A DNA stretch of 64,000 bases from CAYRFE01 sp964423645 [NCBI: uncultured bacterium] (GTDB lineage Bacteria; Macinerneyibacteriota; Macinerneyibacteria; Macinerneyibacteriales), in assembly GCA_964423645.1 (NCBI GenBank), contig CAYRFE010000017.1, forward strand, positions 1-64,000, written 5' to 3'. Positions 57,262 through 64,000 of the stretch are shown piece by piece; position 1 is the stretch's first letter, and every line of letters begins with the position of its first letter. Position numbers and translations under genes: made by a program. The notes below the pieces were generated by a model. The model was not told the origin of the DNA. It saw nothing but the letters and a program-made list of their open reading frames with translations, and did not search any database.

Positions 57262-58341
57262 GTGTTGAAAATTATCACGGTGAGTTTGATCTTTTTGTGG
57301 TGTACTGCATGTGTAAAAAATTCTGACGGTATGCAAGTAACGATTCAGAACACCCAGCGGTGGAGTAGCGGTTTACGGGCAAATAATCAACCCGGGTTGT
57401 CGGGTATCAGTGAGGATGAAATTTATATCTGGGGTACGCGCGGAGATCAATTTCTAATGACTTTTTACAGTTTTTCCGGCGAGAAACTTCGTGAAATAGT
57501 TTTCAATAAGGGAAAAGGACCGGGAGAAATTCAATTTCCACGTATCGCGAAGCTTGCTGATGAAAAAATATTTATCTATGATTATTGGTTGCGGAGGATA
57601 AATATTTATTCTCTTGATGGTAAAATTATTGATGATATTGTAATTAATGATTCGGATTTATCCTCAATATCGGATTTATTTTATTACAAGGAAAAGATTT
57701 ACATTCATTGTTCGGAAAAATGCCTTCTTGCTGCAATTGATATGACGGGGACAGTAGTAAAAAAACGAATGTATGAACCGTCAACAGTATCAAGTAATGC
57801 GGATGAAACACCGATTCTTAACGGTGCATTATACTTGAACGATAGGGAAAGATCTCTGTATATAGCATATTCTAATACACCTTTGCGTATTGATGTATTT
57901 GATCTTGCTCTGGAAAAAACAGATAGTATGGTGATTCCTCAACATAAAAAATACGAACCCTATCGATTTCAATTGCAACAATATGGTGATATGACTTTTA
58001 TGTCGAGCGTAGGGGATGATCTCGCATCGTCAGTTGCATTTTGGAAAGACTACATACTCCTGCCGTTACCTGCAAGAACAGTGCAAACGGAAACGAAGGA
58101 TTTACCGAAGGATGTTGATAATGGATTTCAACTTATTAATACAAGAAAAAAACAAGTAGCAGGAGTAGCGTACGATGAGGTATTTCGTCATACACTCGGA
58201 TTGTCATATTATATACTTGGTGTCAGAAAGAATATGATCATTTGCGGAGTATACGCAACTCATAAAGAATCGTACGAAAGATCATACGGTACAAAATCGG
58301 GGGATGACTTGGAGATATTTGTTTTTACGATAACTGAGTAG
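57262..58341 (+). CDS. Lipoprotein with six-bladed beta-propeller, paralog 3
   Basis: 359 residues: signal peptide ending at CTAC, then blades with IVFNKGKGPGEIQFPRIAKLADEKIFIYDYWLRRINIYSLDGKIIDDIV. The GKGPGE motif and the order of blades match paralogs 1 and 2. AAAGGAGG lies eight bases upstream of a GTG start; a TTG follows directly. It has the opposite orientation to the other two. It is flanked on both sides by composite repeats. Confidence 0.8.
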   Translation: MLKIITVSLIFLWCTACVKNSDGMQVTIQNTQRWSSGLRANNQPGLSGISEDEIYIWGTRGDQFLMTFYSFSGEKLREIVFNKGKGPGEIQFPRIAKLADEKIFIYDYWLRRINIYSLDGKIIDDIVINDSDLSSISDLFYYKEKIYIHCSEKCLLAAIDMTGTVVKKRMYEPSTVSSNADETPILNGALYLNDRERSLYIAYSNTPLRIDVFDLALEKTDSMVIPQHKKYEPYRFQLQQYGDMTFMSSVGDDLASSVAFWKDYILLPLPARTVQTETKDLPKDVDNGFQLINTRKKQVAGVAYDEVFRHTLGLSYYILGVRKNMIICGVYATHKESYERSYGTKSGDDLEIFVFTITE

Positions 58342-58349
58342 AACACTTT

Positions 58350-58868
58350 GTGAAAATGAACTACCCCGTAGCACGCTACGGGGTGTCTCCCCAAAAAACA
58401 TTAAAAAAATCAGACTTTTGCTTAATTCAAAATTTCCAAAGTATCTTTATTTTCTAAAAAGGGGTGTGGGGACGAAGTCCCCGCTACATTAGAAAAATTT
58501 AAGCCCCTCCCGATTTTCACGGGAGGGGTTTGGGGATAGCGCAACTTATAAAATCCTGCCTTACTTTTTGTCTTGACACAAAAAGTAACAAAAAGGTCAA
58601 GGCTGTAAAAAATCATCTACAATTCTGCGTATTTTTTCTACAGCGCATAAACTCGCTATGCTCACACAGTATGCGCTGCTTCACGAAAAAACACTTGAAT
58701 TGCTTCACGATAATTTTTTAAGGCCGATTGTGAAATTCTTTAAGGGGTGCGGGGACGGTGTAGAGACACGGCATGCCGTGTCTGTAACCGAAAATGCCCG
58801 CCTCCCGATTTTCACGGGAGGGGTTTGGGGTGGGCCCAAATTCAAAAAATGGTAGTTTTGCAAAGGTT
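58350..58868 (+). repeat. Composite family A repeat, copy 11, with 218-bp module
   Basis: Order: ACCCCGTAGCACGCTACGGGGT hairpin (about 58362-58383), AATTCAAAATTTCC edge, GGGGTGTGGGGACGAAGTCCCC, core (58503-58528), 218-bp module (58539-58756), GGGGACGGTG, palindrome (58764-58783), core (58799-58823), GGTGGGC and GCAAAGGT edge. It ends six bases before the stop codon of the LuxR gene. Confidence 0.85.
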
Positions 58869-58873
58869 TCGAC

Positions 58874-59767
58874 TTATCGAAGGCCGTCTAAATATTGTAC
58901 CAGTTCAACGCGATTTTTCACATTTACTTTTTTATAAATATTAAAGATGTGTGACTTTATTGTATTTTCTGCAAGGCAAAGAGCATCGGCGATCTCTTTG
59001 TTGAGTTTTCCGACACAGATCATTTTTACTATTTCAATTTCTCTGTTTGTCAATTGAGAATCAACGGCGAGTTTTTTATAGACATAGTCATTATTGTGAA
59101 TATCCGGATACAGTGAACGTAGAAAAGGAATGGTATACATAAAGATTATCGGAAAAAAGAGCAAATATTCGACTGCACTGTACCCCGGAGCAATTTTTAA
59201 AATATCCCAGACAGTCAATGAGATCGTATCAAAAATGAAAATGAACGCAGTGAATTGCAGTATGGGTTTTGAGTAGGTGTGTCGTATGGCCTTGATCAGA
59301 AATACACCCGTGATGGTGTAAACTATCACGCGAATAATAAGATTGCTGCCCATGGTAAAACCGTAATGAGCGATCGCATAGTGACGGAACAAGAGCTCTG
59401 CGATAAGCAATGCAGTGAACGAAAATAGTAATGGGAACCGCACTTTTTTTGAAAAAGTGCCTGTGGCTGCGATGAAAAGAATACTCGCAATCGTATAATG
59501 ATAAATGGTAGCGTTTATAAGAAACACTTTCTTAAAAAAGGTTACTATATAAATATAATATTCGAAATAGCGATTTAAACGAAGCATGATTTCATGGAAG
59601 TCGATCACCATATTGATGAGTAACCCTAAAACAAGAAGCACCAGCGCGGTAATGATCCTGACCCCGAGCGGATTAGGGTGTTTATGATTGAATACGATAA
59701 CCTTGTAGGTTGTGATTCCACACATAAAAAGAGATATTACGAATATTGCCAGGCGTGCCGTATGCAT
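58874..59767 (-). CDS. Membrane-bound LuxR-type transcriptional regulator
   Basis: 297 residues: about seven membrane helices (residues 1-225), then a GerE/LuxR HTH (about 230-297) with LTNREIEIVKMICVGKLNKEIADALCLAENTIKSHIFNIYKKVNVKNRVELVQYL. No receiver, so the membrane part is the sensor. The ATG at 59767 has no ribosome site, but a promoter ends just upstream, so a leaderless transcript is likely; the frame remains open to 59830. It is divergent from the PD40 lipoprotein gene and next to the propeller genes, which it may control. Confidence 0.85.
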   Translation of the reverse strand: MHTARLAIFVISLFMCGITTYKVIVFNHKHPNPLGVRIITALVLLVLGLLINMVIDFHEIMLRLNRYFEYYIYIVTFFKKVFLINATIYHYTIASILFIAATGTFSKKVRFPLLFSFTALLIAELLFRHYAIAHYGFTMGSNLIIRVIVYTITGVFLIKAIRHTYSKPILQFTAFIFIFDTISLTVWDILKIAPGYSAVEYLLFFPIIFMYTIPFLRSLYPDIHNNDYVYKKLAVDSQLTNREIEIVKMICVGKLNKEIADALCLAENTIKSHIFNIYKKVNVKNRVELVQYLDGLR

Positions 59768-59773
59768 ACGATG

Positions 59774-59802
59774 ACTATGAAATATCTTACGATACTTGTC
59801 AA
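59774..59802 (-). promoter_or_regulatory. Predicted promoter of the LuxR-type gene
   Basis: On the minus strand a perfect TTGACA (59797-59802), 17-base spacer and CATAGT (59774-59779). The start of transcription would fall at or next to the ATG at 59767. Confidence 0.5.
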
Positions 59803-59954
59803 TACAAAATCTTCGGTACTTGCAGGACACAACTTTAGTTCATGAGCGAATACACTTAAGTTGTATTGTTGCCGACTCTTTTTTTTGTTGTAATACCGTC
59901 ACAGGCCGAGCGCAGCCATGTGCTATGATAACGCTTCGGCAGAAAGGAAGAGAA

Positions 59955-60899
59955 ATGAAAAAAGTGAAATTGGTTACTTTTGTTGTCATGATGTTGTTGG
60001 TCGTCACCGCGGGGTGTAAAAAGTCATCAACCGCTCCGGAAGAAGATCCGGGACCGTCAATGATGAATGTGTTCGGGGAGTATATGGGGGCAACACTGCC
60101 CGGTAGTACTCCGTTACGTTTTGCGCCGGATCCTTTACTGACCGCCGGCACCACGTGGTTCTATCACGGCTCGCCGATATTCTCACCTGACGGCACGGAA
60201 ATGTATTTTGTGAAATACTTTACAGCCACCGACCAAACCGAGATTTGGTTCACGCGTCGCGAGGGTACACAATGGATTGTTCCGCAAAAAGCCTCATTTT
60301 CGCAAGGCGGATTTGTGAATAATCCTTTTTTTGTCGGTAATGATAATGATACATTATATTTCAAATCGAACATGAACGGTTACTTCATTCACAAAGTTAC
60401 TCGTACAGCGAACGGATGGTCAGCACCAACATCGCTTGCGATACCTTTGCCGGTCGGGTATACAGCCGGTAATGACTTTTGTGTCGTGTCCGACGGATCC
60501 GTTTATTTTTCCGCGGATAGTCTCGCTACGAAGTGTGAAATATTCATTTCACGGTATAATGCAGGTACATATTCAACTCCTGAAAGTTTGACTGCGATCA
60601 ACACTTCCGGGTATAATGAATGGTTGGGATTTGTCGACCCGAGTGAAACATATATGATTTTTGTGTCAAACAGAACGGGTGGAAGCGGCATGCATGATCT
60701 CTATCTTTCGCGAAAAAGTGATACCGGATGGAGTACGCCCGTCAATCTGGGTGTTACAATTAACAGTTCATGGGAAGACGGAGCGCCGCATATTACTGCT
60801 GATGGTAACTATTTGTTTTTTAATACTGTTAAATCCGGAGATCAAGGATTTACACCGTATTGGGTGGATTCAAGCATACTTGATGCCTTGGTAAAATAA
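59955..60899 (+). CDS. Lipoprotein with PD40 / TolB-like propeller
   Basis: 314 residues: lipobox VTAGC, then PD40 repeats (PIFSPDGTEMYFVKYF, GWSAPTSLAIPLPVGYTAGNDFCVVSDGSVYFSA, DPSETYMIFVSNRTGGSGMHDLYLSRK, PHITADGNYLFFNT). This fold is common in outer-membrane-associated or surface proteins and often binds ligands. ATG at 59955 follows AAAGGAAG; a longer frame to 59796 has no ribosome site. Divergent from the LuxR-type gene over about 187 bases. Confidence 0.8.
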   Translation: MKKVKLVTFVVMMLLVVTAGCKKSSTAPEEDPGPSMMNVFGEYMGATLPGSTPLRFAPDPLLTAGTTWFYHGSPIFSPDGTEMYFVKYFTATDQTEIWFTRREGTQWIVPQKASFSQGGFVNNPFFVGNDNDTLYFKSNMNGYFIHKVTRTANGWSAPTSLAIPLPVGYTAGNDFCVVSDGSVYFSADSLATKCEIFISRYNAGTYSTPESLTAINTSGYNEWLGFVDPSETYMIFVSNRTGGSGMHDLYLSRKSDTGWSTPVNLGVTINSSWEDGAPHITADGNYLFFNTVKSGDQGFTPYWVDSSILDALVK

Positions 60900-61440
60900 C
60901 TATATTTTTGATTTGTGCCATCCCCAAACCCCTCCCGTGAAAACGGGAGGCGGGCATTTTCGGTTACAGACACGGCATGCCGTGTCTCTACACCGTCCCC
61001 CCACCCCTTAAACGACATTAATAAACCGGTAAGAAAAAACAAAACGTGTCGAAATGAAAACGCAGAAAATTTAGCTCCCCCTCGCGGTTACGCGTTTCCC
61101 CCTCTTTGCAAAAAAGAGGGGGAAATAAAACGGCATTAAAAAATCAGCGTGATGCAATTCAAGCTATGTCCCATAAAAAAACATCAGGATGTCATTATCG
61201 GGCTTGACCCGATAATCCAGTAGTAATCTTAATTGCACCTGGATTCCCGTTTTCACGAGAATGACACATACCGGCTTTTGTGGCAAGACAAAAAGTAAGG
61301 CATGATTTTTGAAGTTGTGCCATCCCCAAACCCCTTCCATTGAAATTGGAAGGGGCTTTACGATTTTAATAACGGGGACTTCGTCCCCGCGCCCCTATTT
61401 TGAATATACTGAGAATGAAGAAGTTTCGAATTTCGCATAG
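60900..61440. repeat. Family A (inverted) and family B repeats
   Basis: 60915-61010: family A, inverted, core 60929-60953 and palindrome 60968-60987. 61120-61310: family B, with ATTATCGGGCTTGACCCGATAAT (a hairpin), CCAGTAGTAATCTTAATTGC, CTGGATTCCCG and GAATGACACATACCGGC, then GGCAAGACAAAAAGTAAGGCA, a segment also found in the 218-bp module. 61315-61440: another inverted family A core (61331-61355) and GGGGACTTCGTCCCC. No gene in 60900-61508. Confidence 0.8.
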
Positions 61441-61508
61441 ACCTTTTCTTGATCTTTTGCGATGAGACGGCACAGTCATATAATTGACAATGACGAACGG
61501 ATACAGGA

Positions 61509-62036
61509 CTAACCCTCGGTTGGTCGCCGAAGTTCCCATTTGATATATTCATCGTTGCGAGAGACCTCTGCGAAATGCAGTTTGTGCAATACTCGTGCTG
61601 ATGCAGTATTGCGGATCAGGCACTCAGCGATGATTTTCTGTACCGATGTATGTTTGCGGCCTTGTTCGATAAGTGCGTCCGCGGCCTCATAACAGTAACC
61701 TTTTTGCCGCTCAGACGCGATTATGGAGAAACCGATCTCGATCGTTCCGTTTTCATCAGGCGGACCTTTGAATCCGATGTCACCGATGATCGTATGTTCT
61801 TCTTGTAACACAATGACCCAAGGTCCGAACAGATCGGGTTCGTGATCATGGAGTAATTCAATGAAAAAAGGCAGTGCATCACAAAGGTCTCCGAACGGCC
61901 ATAGTCCGTGAGTATGAAATCCTATTTTTTCAAATGCGAGTTCATCTCTTGCCAGCGCGGCATCTGCCATTTCACCGGTCATCGGGTGAAGCACTAATCG
62001 TGTGGTGCGGATGGGTGTCGGTGACGCATGCTTCAT
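61509..62036 (-). CDS. GNAT acetyltransferase (RimJ/RimL-like)
   Basis: 175 residues: TTRLVLHPMTGEM, WVIVLQEEHTIIGDIGFKGPP, IEIGFSIIASERQKGYCYEAADALI, and the IIAECLIRNTASARVLHKLHF block of the fold. The ATG at 62036 shares a base with the stop of the deaminase gene (TAATG); a few upstream codons also fit. Substrate unknown. Last gene of a three-gene operon with the dehydrogenase and deaminase. Confidence 0.9.
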   Translation of the reverse strand: MKHASPTPIRTTRLVLHPMTGEMADAALARDELAFEKIGFHTHGLWPFGDLCDALPFFIELLHDHEPDLFGPWVIVLQEEHTIIGDIGFKGPPDENGTIEIGFSIIASERQKGYCYEAADALIEQGRKHTSVQKIIAECLIRNTASARVLHKLHFAEVSRNDEYIKWELRRPTEG

Positions 62037-62431
62037 TATTGTTTTTGCCACCAATTCGAGTAGGGAAGCATGTCGCTGAGCACGACTGTTTTGTCTGCAT
62101 CGAGTATTACTTCTGTATGCAGATTATTCGAGTCAATATCATAGATGAGTTGTCTGCATGAACCGCATGGCGATATGACAAATATTTCACCGATATCGTT
62201 TTTCCATACGGCGACAATTTTTTGTATACCGAATATCCCGTCGGTGATCATCGAAGCGATAGCATTTTTTTCTGCACAAAATGAATTTGATCCAAGGTCA
62301 GCGCATATGCCGCAATATACAGTGTTGTTCTCGGCAAGCAATGCACATCCCACATCTCCGACCGATCCTAACGGTTTTTGTGTCGCGCGGATGACCGATG
62401 CGGCTTTTTGTATGAGGAGTTCATTGGTCAT
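62036..62431 (-). CDS. Cytidine deaminase-like protein
   Basis: 131 residues. The zinc and proton-relay motif CAE appears in NSFCAEKNAIASM and the second zinc pair in SPCGSCRQL, the cytidine deaminase pattern (H/C-A-E, PCxxC). It resembles the small blasticidin-S/cytidine deaminases, which hydrolyse the amino group of pyrimidine nucleosides. Preceded by the alcohol dehydrogenase gene 11 bases upstream. The exact substrate cannot be told from the sequence. Confidence 0.88.
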   Translation of the reverse strand: MTNELLIQKAASVIRATQKPLGSVGDVGCALLAENNTVYCGICADLGSNSFCAEKNAIASMITDGIFGIQKIVAVWKNDIGEIFVISPCGSCRQLIYDIDSNNLHTEVILDADKTVVLSDMLPYSNWWQKQ

Positions 62432-62442
62432 GCGGTCTGTTC

Positions 62443-63603
62443 CTAGAACGATTTTTCCAGTATAGTAATGATATCGTCACGTGTAAGTTTTTTAAAATTG
62501 CCTAACGAGCCAAACGCCATCGCTTTATCCGCCATTTCGCCGAAACGGGTATTATCAACACCCACGTCACGCAGGCGTGAAGGGATCCCCAGGCTTTCAA
62601 AAAACAGTCGGGTGGCGTCAATTGATTTTTCAGCAGCGCTCAGCGCATTGGTGTCGGTGATCCCCCATACATGTTGTGCATATGCTGAAAATTTCGGTAA
62701 TGTGGTCTCCGACAATACATGTTTCATCCAGTGAGGAGTGATTATCGCAAGCCCCGTGCCATGGGTTATGTCAAAAATGGCGCTCACTTCATGTTCGATC
62801 ATGTGCGTGCTCCAGTCGCCCATTTTTCCTGTGCTGAGCAGACCGTTGAGCGCTAATGTGCCGGCCCACATGAGTTGGGCGCGTGCGTCATAATTTTTCG
62901 GGTCATACACTGCTATCGGCCCATACTGGATGCAGGTCTTTAAAAGCGCTTCCGCTAATCTGTCCTGAACAAACGTATCCTCGGTCGGACTGAAATATTG
63001 TTCAAAAACATGGCTCATGATATCCGCCGTACCGGCAGCCGTTTGATTTTTCGGTACGGAGTAGGTATTTTCGGGATCCAGTATTGAGAATGCGGGACGT
63101 AATAAAGGGCTTCCCATACCGCGTTTTTCCAATGTAGCCTCATTGCTTATCACAGCGCCGCCGTTCATCTCGGAGCCTGTGGCGGCAAGGGTAAGTATCG
63201 TGCCGATCTTGAGCGCTTTGCTCACCATGGCTTTTCGCATGCAAAAATCCCACGGATCGCCATCATACATCGCGCCTGCCGCAATGGCTTTTGATGCGTC
63301 GATCACGCTTCCTCCTCCGACGGCCAGAATGAAGTCGAGACCATGTTCTTTACACAGTTTGACACCGGCACGCACACTTTCTATGGAAGGATTGGGTTTG
63401 ATACCGCCCAATTCGGTGAAGAAAATATTGTTTTTTTTCAAAATATCAGTGACCGTATCATAGAGTCCGTTATCTTTAATACTTTTACCGCCGTAGGTGA
63501 GAAGTACGCGAGTTCCGTGCGTGTTGATCGCACCGGCGAGTTTGTCGATCTTACCTTTGCCGAAATGGATGGTGGTGGGGATTGAAAAATCAAAATTAAG
63601 CAT
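62443..63603 (-). CDS. Iron-containing alcohol dehydrogenase (butanol dehydrogenase / YqhD-like)
   Basis: 386 residues. Nucleotide site AVGGGSVIDASKAIAAGA, metal-site DIMSHVFEQYF, THMIEHEVSAIFDITHGTGLAIITPHWMKHVL. NAD(P)H-linked reduction of aldehydes is the family role. The ATG at 63603 follows AAGGAGG; a longer frame to 63819 has no ribosome site and crosses a repeat. Leads an operon with the deaminase and GNAT genes. Confidence 0.94.
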   Translation of the reverse strand: MLNFDFSIPTTIHFGKGKIDKLAGAINTHGTRVLLTYGGKSIKDNGLYDTVTDILKKNNIFFTELGGIKPNPSIESVRAGVKLCKEHGLDFILAVGGGSVIDASKAIAAGAMYDGDPWDFCMRKAMVSKALKIGTILTLAATGSEMNGGAVISNEATLEKRGMGSPLLRPAFSILDPENTYSVPKNQTAAGTADIMSHVFEQYFSPTEDTFVQDRLAEALLKTCIQYGPIAVYDPKNYDARAQLMWAGTLALNGLLSTGKMGDWSTHMIEHEVSAIFDITHGTGLAIITPHWMKHVLSETTLPKFSAYAQHVWGITDTNALSAAEKSIDATRLFFESLGIPSRLRDVGVDNTRFGEMADKAMAFGSLGNFKKLTRDDIITILEKSF

Positions 63604-63724
63604 ACAAGAACCTCCTTGTTGTCTGCATGATTGTATAATAAAAAAGCGAAGGATGCAATGATATATGAATTTGTAAGAAGGGTGTGGCAGTACAAGAAGT
63701 GAGTTTCGCGTTGCTATGGTTCTA

Positions 63725-64000
63725 TTTTTGGAAAGCGTGCCCTCCCCAAACCCCTTAATAATAAAAGCCATATACAACAAGACCTCCCAAAACGGCATTA
63801 AAAAATCAGCGTATAGCAATTCAAGCTATATCCCATAAAAAAACATCAGGGTATCATTATCGGGCTTGACCCGATAATCCAGTAGTAATCTTAATTGCAC
63901 CTGGATTCCCGTTGGAATTTATCCTCGTGAAAACGGGGACGGGAATGACACATACCGGCTTTTTGTGGCAAGACAAAAAGTAAGGCAGAATTTCATCACC
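63725..64000. repeat. Family A edge fused to a family B repeat, running off the window
   Basis: 63725-63760: inverted family A edge (GTGCCCTCCCCAAACCCC). 63790-64000: family B, nearly the same as 61120-61310 over the first 140 bases, with an extra GGAATTTATCCTCGTGAAAACGGGGACG stretch in the second half of the loop. No gene in 63604-64000. Confidence 0.75.

Noticed and set aside
60900-61010. Repeat core hairpins as ordinary rho-independent terminators
   Set aside because: They are not followed by consistent T-runs and occur several times per gap in both orientations; a secondary role in stopping transcription is still possible.
1-64000. tRNA, rRNA, riboswitch or prophage genes
   Set aside because: None could be supported by reading the gaps; most gap sequence is explained by the repeats.

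Overview
The window looks like chromosome from a Gram-negative, diderm bacterium. It carries lipopolysaccharide export genes (an MsbA-like ABC transporter and an LptF/LptG-like pair), several outer-membrane beta-barrels ending in Phe, many lipobox lipoproteins and a Lol-like system. The first protein ends in a PNPFNPET-type FlgD/type-A sorting domain, and three proteins resemble the six-bladed propeller lipoproteins common in Bacteroidetes. Together these point to the wider FCB group (Bacteroidota/Cloacimonadota/Fibrobacterota-like). This placement is an inference; the window holds no rRNA or other firm marker. Base composition is moderate and fairly even, apart from one clearly AT-rich pair of genes at 51.3-53.5 kb.

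Layout. 0-7 kb: subtilase with a broken 5' end, a lipoprotein, an Rrf2 regulator next to nadA, and a triple-repeat secreted protein. 7.4-17 kb, minus strand: LPS export cluster (lptF-like, lptG-like, msbA-like), then hemW-like, a PQQ-propeller lipoprotein, lepA and a PorV-like protein. 17-21 kb: hybrid histidine kinase, iron-sulfur flavoprotein, barrel protein. 21.4-30.8 kb: a tightly overlapping operon for Pel-type exopolysaccharide (barrel, PelA hydrolase part, PelD, PelA deacetylase part, PelE, PelF, PelG). 30.8-38 kb: aminotransferase, GNAT, CAP protein, multi-PAS hybrid kinase and a VOC-nitroreductase fusion. 38.5-48 kb: an M16 peptidase pair, divergent from a TPR / ABC ATPase / permease / LolA-like / barrel operon, followed by a LytS/LytTR two-component pair. 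48-54 kb: metallo-beta-lactamase-fold protein, panE, and an AT-rich HNH plus Toprim gene pair that looks horizontally acquired and may be a defence module. 53.6-61 kb: three propeller lipoproteins plus the tail of a fourth, a membrane-bound LuxR regulator and a PD40-type lipoprotein. 61-64 kb: alcohol dehydrogenase, cytidine deaminase-like and GNAT genes.

Between genes lies a conspicuous family of modular, hairpin-rich repeats. At least eleven copies of a C-rich/G-rich hairpin core are present, in both orientations. Interchangeable palindromic cassettes and a 218-bp module are nested among them, and a second family carries the widespread CTGGATTCCCG element. I found no tRNA, rRNA, CRISPR array or transposase gene.

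The most interesting parts are the Pel cluster variant (split PelA, a PelD-like receptor with a kept RxxD site, and a small barrel where PelB/PelC would be), the Toprim/HNH pair, and the cassette-swapping repeats. Several predicted promoters share a TATACT -10 box, and three of them sit so close to the start codon that leaderless transcripts are implied.
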